Source: Sequoia sempervirens
Taxonomy: Eukaryota; Streptophyta; Pinopsida; Cupressales; Cupressaceae
Direction: 5' to 3'
NCBI GenBank assembly: GCA_007258455.2
Contig: VDFB02047230.1
Location: forward strand, 154,925,797-154,989,796
Length of the DNA: 64,000 nt
The notes under the pieces: model-generated
The model's database searches: none
Told to the model about the DNA's origin: nothing
What the model saw: the letters and a program-made list of their open reading frames with translations, nothing else
Position numbers and translations under genes: made by a program
Shown: piece after piece, positions 1 through 11,318 of the stretch
How positions within the stretch are numbered: position 1 is the stretch's first letter
How the letters are laid out: every line of letters begins with the position of its first letter

Positions 1-1000
1 TGCAATGGCCCCATCCAAGATCATCCTTGCACCACCCATAATGAGCCACACCCTGTGGCATCCCCTGCGTGAATCCATACTGTCTCTAAACCCACAAAGC
101 CAAAAATTGCTCAATAATGAACGGGGTCCATCCTATCAAATACCAGGGTATACAGACAAACATCATCTCCATTAGATCTGTGTCCCAAGGCTCACAATCC
201 ATCTATGGTCTCCATACAACTAAGTCCACATCATCTAGCACGCACCGCCAATACTCCAACTTTCCCAACTTGGGCTGGACAAGAGCACCTGAATACGCAT
301 ATATATATGGCCGACCTAGTGGCCTAGCCCTAGCACATGCTGGCCTCATGATCACAATATGCTGCCACACCCAGATCTGAAGCAAAGTCACACCACTGGC
401 CAAACTCGTTGACCCTCGGTAGACAACCTGATGTAGATTATGATATAAATGAGCCAGAATACAGCTCCCCCAGGCATACCTCCGTGGCTGAGTAATCATC
501 CACTCCAGCATCCTCCCCCAACCAACTAAGAATCCCTTTGACTGATGGTCTAGTCCAAGGAAGCCTCCAATGAATGCAACTAGCACAACAACTAAGGTTG
601 GATATCTACTAAAGTTCACCCACAGCACCCAATATCCTACTATAGACATGTCCCCACAGATCCTCCTCAATGCCTTCATCTTGCCTATCTCCTTGTGGTC
701 ATAAACCACAAGAGCACCTACCACAAGAATCCCTAGAATCCTGTACACATCCTTTGGTGTCACGGTCATCTCACCAGTCAGCAAATGAAAGGTGTTATGA
801 TCTGAGTGCCACCTCTCTACCAATGCAGTCAATAGTCCCCTGTTGACTCGAATCCCTCACAGGATAGTCAACAAGGATCCCAACTCACAGTCACTGATCC
901 ACTGCACCTCTACTAGAGTCAACTCTCCTATTCGATCCCAACATATCGAGAACTGCTCTCTAATCTAGAGGTTTTCAAAAACCTCCTATTTTATTTTTGT
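1..1000 (-). pseudogene. Plant mobile domain (PMD) ORF, copy A, antisense ORF of a + strand Tat element, runs off the left edge
   Basis: The longest open stretch is 203-832 (209 residues, minus strand). It shows the PMD signature seen in MAIN/MAIL proteins and in plant transposons (Pfam family PMD): a VERWHSDHNTFHL stretch, then GEMTVTPKDVYRILGI, then GFLVGWGRMLEWM with RYAWGSCILAHLYHNLH, then KLGKLEYWRCVLDD near the end. The frame continues past a TAG at ~203 as DCEPWDT and WYLIGWTPFIIEQFLA to the window edge, with another TAG near 87. It also extends upstream to ~1000. The gene is therefore partial and broken, with no clear start codon. The function of PMDs in transposons is not settled; host PMD proteins act in the nucleus in gene and transposon silencing. 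Orientation is opposite to the polypurine tract and LTR at 2500-3560, as in copy B at 17840-19766. Confidence 0.8.
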
Positions 1001-1039
1001 CATCAAAGGGACAATTAATCAGACTCATACCAATGACTC

Positions 1040-1480
1040 ATATCATGTGTTTTATCTATCAAGTGACCCATATCAAGTGACCCATATCACACAATCAAAT
1101 CATATTAGGAAAATCATTGCTACATCTATCTATCTGAATATCAAATCAAGCTACTCTATCATCATATTAATATTTGTTTTCTTTTTCAGGAAAGCAAATT
1201 TATCAACAAATCATTTTCTTGTTTGTACTTCAGTCATGAATGCAAATATATTTGAAAATCATCATCTACTATTTGGTTTCTATCATAGAAAGCAAATTTA
1301 TCAGACATTCACTCTTTGTTTCTTTCACAAGAAAGCAAAGTTATTAGATAATGAGTCAATCAATCAATCAATCTACTCTTTGTTTTTTAAACAAATTTAT
1401 TAGAAATTTACTCATTGTTTTCTATTTGGGGAAGCAAAGTTATTTATCAATCATCAGATTATCTATCATTTCTATCCATA
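1040..1480. repeat. Degenerate tandem repeats between PMD ORF and GCGCT array
   Basis: A unit containing GAAAGCAAATTTATCAACA-like text followed by CATTCTTTGTTTCTT recurs about four times (near 1190, 1290, 1335 and 1430), and a short direct repeat TCAAGTGACCCATA occurs twice near 1065-1090. The segment lies upstream of the antisense PMD ORF, at the same relative place as the CTCATGATAGGCGAG repeats upstream of copy B, although the sequences differ. Confidence 0.55.
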
Positions 1481-1619
1481 TCAGCATGAGGGAAAAATAA
1501 TTTACCTATCTCTTCACCAAGGAAGCAATATACACCATCATTTTTTATCACATTTTCATTCTTCCAAAATTTTCCCAGATGTGCTAAAACTTGAAAGAGT
1601 TACAGTTTACCTTAACAGT

Positions 1620-2000
1620 GCTAAAACTCATCATATCTGTTTTGGCACCCTATAAGTGCTAAAGTTTTTCTGATAAGCACTACAACACTGGATGCGCTAA
1701 TGTTTACAATCAATGTGCTATTTCATCACCTAGAAGCGTTAAAATGTTAAATGAGCTAAACTACCCCGCAGATGCGCTACTTTGTACCCTAGAAGCGTTA
1801 ATTTACCTCTGTTCTAGCCAATTCCTAGATGTGTGACTCTATTCCCTAGAGGCGCTAAAGTTCCCTACCCAGACTCCCACCCTAGAAGCGCTACTCTATA
1901 CTTTGTATGCACTAGAACACTTGGTTTTACCCTACACCTAAAAGCATTAAAGAACACCCTATATGCGCTACAAAAAACTTCAAATGTGCTAAAATAGAAT
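1620..2000 (-). repeat. Short tandem array with core AGCGC, copy A
   Basis: Variants of TAGAAGCGCTAAA, TAGATGCGCTA and similar recur every ~25-35 bp, more than ten times. The same kind of array (TAGCGCATAGA variants) sits at 17015-17350, in the same position relative to the second PMD ORF and in the matching orientation. The shared core is AGCGC followed by an AT-rich tail. It is noncoding on both strands. Confidence 0.75.
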
Positions 2001-2495
2001 TTCTAAACCTAAATCCGCATGAAAAACTTACAAAAATCGATCAAATTCATAAAATTTCAAATCACAAAGGGTTTAATCAAATCACCGGTGGTCCATACAC
2101 GGCTGGTCTTTGAAATCGACGGGCCCGCTCGAATCTGTGTGTGTGCAATGGGATCTGCATCTCGCCAAGTCACTGTCAGAGCATCAAAATCACTGTAGCA
2201 AAAGGATGAAAATGACTTTCTCTTTTACCCTTTTTACCTTATATGGGTCAGTTAAGGTGGGTTTTTGATGACATTCATTTTATTTTTCACCTGGGGCATC
2301 TTTTACACCAATAATCAGGAGCTAAATCACTAGATCACCAGCAAAATATCACCATCCAATTCAATTTTTATTTATCACATTTTCGAAATCATCATCTGTG
2401 ATTTACCTCCCGAGGGGGCATCATCAATATCGGCATCAAAAACATATCAGGGGCAAAAAATTTATTTTCTTTGAAGCAATGCATTTCACACATCA

Positions 2496-2513
2496 CTTCA
2501 AAGAGGGGCAAAA
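2496..2513 (+). promoter_or_regulatory. Polypurine tract of + strand Tat element A
   Basis: The purine run AAAGAGGGGCAAAA ends directly before TGTATACG, which opens the AT-rich LTR. The same arrangement (AAAGAGGGGAAAAA then TGTATATACACC) is found on the minus strand at 16436-16452. A polypurine tract primes plus-strand DNA synthesis immediately upstream of a 3' LTR, which sets the element orientation to + here and - for the second copy. Confidence 0.7.
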
Positions 2514-3560
2514 TGTATACGTCTAAAAATGGTCATGTTTAATCAAACTTGTCAATTAATTAAATATAAATTATTTAATTAATCTTCTAAAGTCATCTAC
2601 ATATAAATAAATTTAATTATTTATTTATATTGTTCACTCTTATAATTCTTCTATCTTAATTAAATAAATAACTTTATTTAATTAAATACCATCTTCCATA
2701 TTCCTCTTAATTAAATTAAATAAATTTTATAATTTATTTATATTAATTATCATGTTATTTCCAGTTTGAATATTTGAATTCAAATAATGGAATATTCCTC
2801 CAAACACCCTTTGCATCTCATAGTTAAATTAAATATTATAAATATTTAATTTAATACCTTTTCTCACTCCACACATAATTAAACATTTTAAATATTTAAT
2901 TACCTTCTAAATTCATCTCACACATAATTAAATATTACTTATTTAATTATGCAAACTTCTAAATTCATTCTCACACATAATTAAATATTACTTATTTAAT
3001 TATGCAAACTTCTAATTTCATTCTCACATATAATTAAATAAGTTTATTTATTTAATTATGAATTTCATTCTTAACTCATTCTTCAAATGGAAACTTTCCT
3101 TTTATTTTGAAAGAGAAAAAATGAAGAAGAGGAAACTTTCTATCTCTCACTCAACTTTCAAAAATCTCTCACCGTTCATTCCGACAAGCTTAATCTGAAT
3201 CGTTGATCATAACAGCCAATCAGGTTCTTTCAAAAACTCTTTAAATACATGAACAAATCCAAGCATTGGTTACGAATATAGACACACGAATGCACATATG
3301 CAATTATACTTTTGCATTCACAGCTTTAGCATTTTAGCAATAATCATATCTTGATAATCATCTTATCATAGCACAACATAATCTTGCATTTTAGCATAGT
3401 ATGCATTTTGTTTAAATTGCATTCTCTAGTAGTCCATTTCATTGAGCTTGGCACATAGAATCTGAGGGCAACTTGCACCAACAAAACGTTGGAGATAGAG
3501 AGCAATAGGACGACTTCGAAGAATCTACCATAAAGATTTTGCTTAATTTTTTTTTCAGTT
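2514..3560 (+). mobile_element. 3' LTR of Tat-type Gypsy element A (far end uncertain)
   Basis: It starts TGTATACG immediately after a polypurine tract. The first half is extremely AT-rich with short palindromes built from TTAATTAAATA-type arms. At 2921-3060 a ~52 bp unit is repeated three times, each unit folding on itself. A TATA-like TTTAAATACAT at ~3240 reads on the + strand, fitting U3 promoter placement. I could not place the CA end; it lies somewhere around 3500-3560, before the PPR-derived region. The related LTR at ~15300-16435 is diverged but keeps the same palindromic AT-rich style. Confidence 0.55.
2921..3060. repeat. Three tandem ~52 bp units, each a palindrome
   Basis: Each unit carries TAATTAAATATTACTTATTT followed by AATTATG, a near-perfect hairpin, then CAAACTTCTAAATTCATTCT and a CACA junction. 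The third unit has a variant loop. It lies inside the U3 part of the LTR. Confidence 0.8.
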
Positions 3561-3599
3561 TCTTTGATATAAGGTTTTTTTTATTGTGTTTTGAATTTC

Positions 3600-5110
3600 A
3601 TTTAGATAACCATATTTTCATACGCACATCTACCATTTGCATTTTCTTGTCATGACATTCCATGAGATCACATTTCTTTGAGGCATTTTTTCAAACAGTT
3701 CACTACCTTGTCTATGCTACAACATTTTTCATATATGTTTGCCAAATCATCTTATCAAATAGTTCATTGCCTTGTTGTTATGGCTAAAATCCTAAAATAG
3801 GTGCTTTCGAACAAGATATGGATGCTTGGAAAAAAATCTATCAAAGCATAATAGTAAGCAATAACATAGAAAAGGCAGTGAACTATTTGAAAAAAATGCC
3901 TCAAATAAATGTGGTCTCATGGTGATAGAATTTCGTGACAAGCAAATTGCTATGGATTTTCATGGCATTCCATCACCATGAGACCATATTCCTTTGAGAC
4001 ATTTTTCCAAATAGTTCACTACCTTGTCTATGGCTTGTCATGGCATTCCATCACTTTGATAGATTTTTTCCAAGCATCCACAGCTTATTCAAAAGCACTT
4101 GTTTTAGGATTTTATCCATAGCAACAAGGTAGTGAATTGTTTGATAAAATTATTTGGTAGACATGTACGAAAAATGTGGTAGCATAGACAAGATAGTGAA
4201 CTATTTGAAAAAATGTCTAAAAGAAATGTGGTCTCATGGTGATGGAGTGTCATTACAAGCCATGGACAATGCAATGAACTATTTGAAAAAAATGTCTCAA
4301 AGAAATGTGGTCTCATGGTGATGTAATTCCATGACAATCCATAGCAATTTTCTTGTCATGGCATTCGATCACCATGAGACCACATTTCTTTGAGGCATTT
4401 TTTCAAACAATTCACTACCTTGTCTATGCTACCACATTTTTCATACATGTCTACCAAAGCATTTTATCAAATAGTTCACTACCTTGCTACTATGGATAAA
4501 ATCCTAAAATAGGTGCTTTCGAACAAGCTATGGATGCTTAGAAAAAATATATCAAAACATAAGAGTAAGCAATAGCATAGACAAGGTAGTGAACTATTTG
4601 AAAAAATGCCTCAAATAAATATGGTCTCATGGTGATGGAATTCCATGAGACCCCATAGACAAGGTAGTGAACTATTTGAAAAAATGCCTCAAAGAAATGT
4701 GGTCTCATGGTGATGGAATTCCATGAAAATTTGTAGCAAATTTCTTGTCATGGCATTCCATCACCATGAGACCACATTTCTTTGAGACATTTTTTCAAAT
4801 AGTTCACTGTCTTGTCTATGCTACCACATTTTCATACATGTCTACCAAAGCAATTTATCAAACAATTCACTACTTTGCTGCTATGGCTAAAATCCTAAAA
4901 CATAGGTGCTTTCAAACAAGCTATGGATGCTTGGATAAAATCTATCAAAGCGTAATAGTAAGCAATAGCATAGATAGGCAATGAACTATTTGGAAAAAAT
5001 GCCTCAAATAGATGTAGTCTCATGATGATGGAATGCCATGACAAGCCATAGACAAGGTAGTGAACTATTTGATAAAATGCCTCAAAGAAATTTGGGCAAC
5101 TATCACTCTC
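3600..5110. pseudogene. Array of PPR-gene fragments in alternating orientation
   Basis: Short pieces of a pentatricopeptide-repeat gene recur on both strands. In one frame they read VDMYEKCGSIDK and in another ELFEKMPQ followed by NVVSW, both hallmark pieces of plant PLS-type PPR motifs. Plus-strand pieces occur near 3870-3930, 4150-4330, 4570-4740 and 4970-5100. Minus-strand pieces occur near 3650-3780, 3960-4080, 4360-4500 and 4740-4900. Each is broken by stops and one-base frameshifts, so no protein is made. Known PPR proteins bind organellar RNA; these fragments cannot. Adjacent opposite copies (for example 4370-4432 against 4573-4635) form near-perfect ~62 bp inverted arms. Confidence 0.8.
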
Positions 5111-5199
5111 ATCATATATACATTCTACTCAATTATGGTCTTCAATGGTATCTGTGGATGTTTGATAAATGCACAAACACAAATAATTTGTATGACACT

Positions 5200-5770
5200 A
5201 AAACAACTAACTACAATGAGCACTTTCTATTTTGTAGACTAAAAATTTATTAAATTTCACCTTCATATTTTATAATGACCCTTAGATTGAGTAAACATTT
5301 CATTACAATATCTTCATATGATTGGAACAAAAAGTGCACAAAATAGTTGCAGGTTGGAAAACATAATGGGTTGTGACTTACTTCCCAATTCTTGTTCAAT
5401 GCTCAAGGGTGTAGAATTTGGGGTGGAGTTGTAGTGTGGGGGATACATAAAAGTAACCAAATTGAGTTGAGGGTTGACTAACTAATTGGGTTGTTGCATG
5501 TAGAGGGTTATACAAGAGTATGTGGGTTGTAGGTTTTATAACACACAGTGTTTTCCAACATCCAAGTATACATATAGAGTCTGGTTGTAATGAAAAGCTT
5601 TTTTTATTTAGACATTAATAATTTAATAAAAGGAACCTTCAAAATTTATAACAACTCTTAGGTAGACTAAATTTTGTGTTTCAATTTTCTCATATGATGT
5701 TAAAAAAATGCACTAAATAATTGTAGGTTGGAAAACAATGTGGGATGTCAATAGATGACTTTATTAAACC
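5200..5770 (-). repeat. Left, inverted arm of the GGTTGGAAAACA repeat family
   Basis: Reads on the minus strand as the same ~300 bp unit that is tandemly repeated at 7940-10880. Landmarks are the GGTTGGAAAACAC motif, ACCTACAACCCACAT, and AACCCAATTGGTTAGTCACC. The stretch 5590-5680 is a close reverse complement of 8697-8785 (landmark TTTAGTCTACCTAAG). It may be one end of a larger inverted-repeat element. Confidence 0.7.
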
Positions 5771-6039
5771 TGCACAAATTCCATAAATTTCCTCATTTAT
5801 TCAATACAATGGAAGTTGAAAAACTTTTCCCTTCTCTCAATACAACTGCCATGGTAGAAAATCCTAGCTACTGCTCTCTTATCCTAAAACTGAATTTTCC
5901 CCTCGCTTCGTACGTGACTCCTTATTCCCAAAGAATAACTGATTATTGAAAATCAGTTACTAAAGAAACCTCCAATTCTACATAGAATATGAAAAGTTGT
6001 ACCTTTCATATATTTTAATTCTAACATTTTGCAAATATT

Positions 6040-7550
6040 AATATTTAAAATGAAACTATAATCTTCCATTGCCTTTCGAAAGGGCAGCAAGTTGAGGAAC
6101 ACAAGTATTGTGGTGTTCATCTTTTGTTAACACTTTGAGCTTGGACATTTGTAGCTTTTTTTCCATTCTAGCAACCGATTCAACCAATGTATGGTGCTCA
6201 TTTTTGTTATCTCTATTTTCAAAAAAGAGAAAGATCTTAGGACTTCAAGTCTAGGTGAGATTTCAAATGTGAAAACCTCTTTTCCAATGGCAACAATGTT
6301 GCAATTTATGCTTCAATTCTTGCTAGCATATTTTGATGAATAACATACTGAGACTCTACCTTAGACAATGCATGAAGCCACCTTAGCAATTCACCTCCTC
6401 ATCTATGAATTCCACCACTAAGAAGACCACTTGGTTGAAAAATGTCCCCTTCAAGAGCTATAGTTGGGGATCACATATCTCTATGAGAAGGAATCTCCTT
6501 TGTAGCATTTGAATTGTTACAAACAATTGTACTACAAAATACAAATTGCATATAGATGCTTCAATTTCATCTTCAAATGCAACAAGAGATAGTTCTAGCC
6601 TTGTGTTTCCATTGCCCACCAATTTGGCTACTAATTATTGTTGGGTTGTTGACAAAATGGTATGGGCTTGGATCTTGTTTAAAGGGATAATCGTTAGTCT
6701 TCTTTCTAGATGTCCTATTTGAAGTAGTGGCATTCCTATTTTTTTTGTATCCACTATCTCATTACACAACTTACCTCTTGTAGCAACCTCTAATGCAACT
6801 ATTGTTGAGGCATATTTAACTTTTATAAGTTGTGCAACAACACCTTTGACTTTTGAGCTATCAAAATGCTTTGTAGGATCATTATAGGTAAATTTAGCAT
6901 TTCCCAATTGAGCCTCAAGGAGCCTAATATCATCCTTCATCTTGTGAAGTGCATTAGATTGTTGGAAACACTCATTTTCTAATGTCTCCATGCACCCTTC
7001 TTCATAGGAAACACCTTCCATTGTTGTCTTTATTTTCTCAACTTCATGTCTTTTAGATTGCAGCTCTCTCCGAACAACATTGAGCTCCTTTTATTTTGGC
7101 CATGACAACTTCTTGTCTTTTAATTCATTTTCTAATTGGTTAATTTTAGTCTTCAGTTGTTGTGCTTCACTTTTAGCACTTCCAACTATTGCTTTTGCAT
7201 CTACAAATTGATTATCAATATGTTTTTCCTAATCCCCATTGATCTTACCTCTTAACACCCTTTGCTATTCCTTTGCATTATCTTCTAACTTCTTTTTTAT
7301 ATCTTTTACTTCAAGCTTTAGATAAGTTGCTCCCTCATCAGCCCTTAGGACAACTGCATCCCTTTCTTGGATATATTTTTTAATTTTTTGAATACTTTTA
7401 TGTACCTTTGTAGTCGCTTTATGCTCTATATTTATAGTATCTTTAGCATTAGACTATGCAAATGTTTCTTTTGACAAGCTAGTTAGAGAACTTGTCTACC
7501 TTTAAAGATAAGAATTTTATGTCCCCACCCAATTGATTCTCTTTTTTTGT
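6040..7550 (-). pseudogene. Decayed coiled-coil ORF of unknown function
   Basis: The clearest open part is 6635-7021 (128 residues, minus strand), rich in Glu, Lys, Leu and Gln, with heptad-like text such as METLENECFQQSNALHKMKD. Coding-like text continues on the same strand on both sides with stops and frame changes. Examples are LVAKLVGNGNTRLELSLVAF downstream and VRRELQSKRHEVEKIK upstream. A long coiled coil is the only inference I can make. It sits between the inverted repeat arms at 5200-5770 and 7940-10880, so it could be cargo of that element. I do not recognise the family. Confidence 0.4.
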
Positions 7551-7939
7551 ACTTAGATCTAGTTTTCCTTTTTATTATCATCCATTTCCAATTATATTTT
7601 TTCCATGGAATTGTTAACTTCAAAAAATTTTGGCTTCATTTGTTCAAATCCACTTATAGCATCATCTCTCTCTTTCTTTGCTTGCATGAATTCATATGCA
7701 ATACAAAACATTTCGAGCTAATCCACTTTTGCATTTCCATTTTCCTGTTGCACATACTACACACGCTCCTTCCTCATATTCTCATGAGTAGGAAGAATCT
7801 CTTCAGTCAATACATTATCTATCTCATTCACTTTGGTCTAGTTTTTCCCAAGTGTTTTTAGAGTATATTCTTTTTTCATTACATACTTTCTAGTATGTCC
7901 TCTTATTTTTTTATTAGTAGTAGCTCAGACAATTCTCAT

Positions 7940-10880
7940 AAAAAAAATTGGTTTAGTCTAATTTTTTGCAAGCGAAAGGATTAAGCATCCATGGTTGGTT
8001 GTAATATGTAAAAAAATTGCAAGTGTTACAAACAGTTAAAATTCCAAAATTTATTTTACCATTTATTGTAAGAAAGTATATATTTTTCAATCATAAGAAA
8101 CAAAATTTGAAGGTGTGCTTCCTTACATTCTTGGTGTGTAGGAAGCAAAAACTTTTCGTAAGGAAATAATTGACAGGGGATAGTGTGTTTTCCAACATTG
8201 CAAATAATGTGAGCAATTTTTTTGTTCCAATTAGATGAAAAAGTGAAATGATATTTTTATTGTTACAAATAGTATTTATCACCATTATTCATTTAAAAGT
8301 ATCCATGATGAGAAAAATAGTTTCCAACATATATACATACACATAACATTTATTGCTATACTCTATTGAATACCATGTAAGCAATTAATCTATGCAATAT
8401 CATTGACTACTATATTAAAAATTGTTGAGCTCAAATGATTTTAATGTCAACTTTTTTCTTTCATTTATAAGCAAGCTACCATAAACAATAAGACTTCAAG
8501 TGGAATTTCCTACCAATATATTTGATATTAAAATAAATTGAATGCACAACATATACACACAACCAAATGATGCATCTGTGGTTTGTTGTAATATGTACAA
8601 AAGTTGCAAGTGGTACAATGAGTTAAAGTTCCAAAATTTATTGCACCGTCTACTGTAAGCAAGCATATATTTTTTCAATCATAAGAGGAATTTGAAACAC
8701 AATTTTTAGTCTACCTAAGACTTGTGATAAATTATGAAGGTGCCTTTCATTACATTCTTTCTATCTAAATAAAAAAACCTTTTTAATACATTCATATTGT
8801 CAAAAACATTGCAAGTTGGAAAAGAGATGGTGTTATGAAACCTACAACCCACATAGTGTTGTAAAACCATACACTTAACAAACCAATTGGTTAGTCACCC
8901 CTCAACTCAATTTGGTTTCAATTATGTATCCCCCAGCTGTAGAATAAAATAACTCGCAACCCACTATGTTTTCCAACATGCAATTATTTTGTGCATTTAT
9001 TTTTTAATCACATGAAGATACTAAATTGTGATTTTTACCATAACTAATAGTTGTGGTAAATTATGAAGGTGTCTTTCATTACATACATATTGTCTAAATA
9101 ACAAAATATTTTCAAGGCATTCATATCGTTTTGTAAAATTCTAGGTTGGAAAACACTGGGTGCTATAAAACCTACAACCCACATACTGTTCTAAAACCCT
9201 TTACAAATAACAACCCAATTTGTTAGTCACTCCTCACCTCAATTTGGTATTTTTGTGATTTTTTCAAGAGCCTTTTTCTTTGTAGATAGAAAGAATGTAA
9301 TGAAGTTGGAAAACACTGGGTGTTAAGAAATCTACAACCCACATAGTATTGTAAAACCCTTTACACATAACAGCCCAATTGATTAGTCACCCCTCAACTC
9401 AATTTGGTTAGTTTTATGTTTCCCCAACTTAAAACTCCTCCCCATGCTCTCAACCATTTAGATTTAAACATGCAGCATGAAGCAACTGACAACCCACATT
9501 GTGTTTTCCAATCTATGATTATTTTGTGCATTTTTTTTTTCAATCATACAAAGAAATTGAAATCCAATTTTTATTGTGACTAAAAGTTGTTATATATTAT
9601 CAAGGTGAACTTCACTACATTCTTACTATCTATGAAACAAAAGGTTTCCAATACATTCATACATCAATATAATTTTTAGTGGGGGATACATAAAAGTATC
9701 CAAAATAACTTGAGGTGTGACCAACCAATTGGGTTCTTACTACATAAGTAACCAAAACACTTTCATTACATTCATACTGTCTATGTGTAATTGCAGGTTT
9801 AAAAACACTAGGTGTTATGAAACCTACAACCCAAATACAATTTTAAAACCCTTTAGAAGTAACAATCCAATTGGTTACTCACCCCTCAGGTGAATTTGGA
9901 TAGTCTTATATATCCCCCACCTACAACTCCACCCCGTGCTCTCAAACCTTCATCTTTCAACATGGAGAATGAAAGAACTCACAACACAGAGTGTTTTCCA
10001 ACCTCCAATTATTTTGTACAATGTCATATTTGAACACATCTTCTTGAAAAATAATACTTACAATTTAGAAAGCAGGTCTTACTCACATCAGTCTACCTCC
10101 AATGCCCACAGGTGCATAAAATTTAGTGAAAATGATAGGTTCTTGTGCAAGCCATTAGGCCAGTGAATTTTATGGTCAAACTCCTACATCATGACATCAC
10201 AACATACCTAAGCCCTTGTGGTTTCTAAGACCGTATATGTAGGTGTGCATTAGAAATAGCAAGAACACCAGTTTCTTGCCATTAATGAAAATAATGAATA
10301 AACTTGTTGACAGTGGTGAAACACAAATTGTTAATGGTTGTTGGAAAACACAAGGTGTTTATAAAACAATGTCTTTCATTACATTCCTATGGTCTAAATA
10401 AATATTTTTTTCAAGAAATTCATATTGTTTTGTAAAATTCCAGGTTGCAAAACACTAGGTTTTATGAAACTTGCAACCCACATAATGTTTTAAAACCCTT
10501 TACAAGTAACAACCCAATCGGTTAGAAACCCCTCACCTTAATTCAGTTGCGAAGATAGGTTTTTATTGACAAGTTTTGAAGGGTTTTCATTTGGCTTCAT
10601 TATGTAGAGGTTTTTAGAACATTGTGTGGGTTGGAGGTTTTATAAATCATGTACTCACCTCCCAATATGGTTTCCAACTTGTAATCATACAGAGTGTTAT
10701 TGGTTGTTATAAAACATTGGGTGCTTATAAAATGGTGCCTTTCATTACATTCCTATGGTCTAAATAATAAAATATTTTCAAGATATTCATACTGTTTTGT
10801 AAAATTCCAGGTTACAAAACACTAGTTTTATGAAACTTGCAACCCACATAATGTTTTAAAACCCTTTAGAAGTAACAATA
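7940..10880 (+). repeat. Degenerate tandem array of ~300 bp units, right arm
   Basis: Units recur at about 8580, 9000, 9300, 9730, 10330 and 10680. Landmarks in order are: CATACAAAGAAATTGAAATC-like text, a TTATGAAGGTG block, a TTCATTACATTCTTACTGTC block, GGTTGGAAAACACTGGGTG, ACCTACAACCCACATA, AACCCAATTGGTTAGTCACC, and a cytosine-rich TATCCCCCAC. Copies are strongly diverged and some are partial. A non-repeat segment at ~10020-10330 interrupts the array. No convincing ORF spans the units. Confidence 0.75.
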
Positions 10881-10984
10881 GGAATTATTTGTGGAGTTGG
10901 TGGCCCCATGAACATTAGATTTTTCTACTTATATTTATGCAATCATCTTAAATTTATTTTTATAGTATTAATAATGATTTGTTT

Positions 10985-11285
10985 AGTGAATAAATGAAAA
11001 AAAATTGAAAGCAAATATTAAAAAAGAGGGAAAGAAATCTGTGTAGCCATGTGGATTTTTAGCAATATGTAGTTGCTGCTTATTTCCAACCCCCTTTTTT
11101 CACATCTTATTTTCAATTCCTAAGCAATACTGCTCCATAAAAATAGGAAAATATTTCAAATTATCCTATTCTCATAAATAAGAAATTTCATGGGGACATC
11201 TAGCTGCTTACTTTTAAGTAGAAAATGGGCTTAAGCAACCACATGGGGATACAGGTAAGTATCCATTGGATACTAGTGGCAACAC
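10985..11285 (-). repeat. Diverged third copy of a dispersed repeat also at ~53440 and ~59150
   Basis: On the minus strand it reads CCCCATGTGGTTGCTTAAGC, then AAGTAAGCAGCTAGATGTCC, then a TATTTTCCTATTTTTATGG block and GGAAATAAGCAGCAACTACA. The same blocks occur in the same order on the + strand at 53440-53690 and 59150-59400. It is noncoding and of unknown class. Confidence 0.65.
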
Positions 11286-11318
11286 CAAAAAATAATGTAG
11301 ATGCCCAGTGGCCTTAGT

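Noticed and set aside
203..832. PMD ORF A as a functional host MAIN-like gene
   Set aside because: It has in-frame stops downstream, no clear start, and sits antisense beside a polypurine tract and LTR, in the same arrangement as copy B, so it is transposon-borne.
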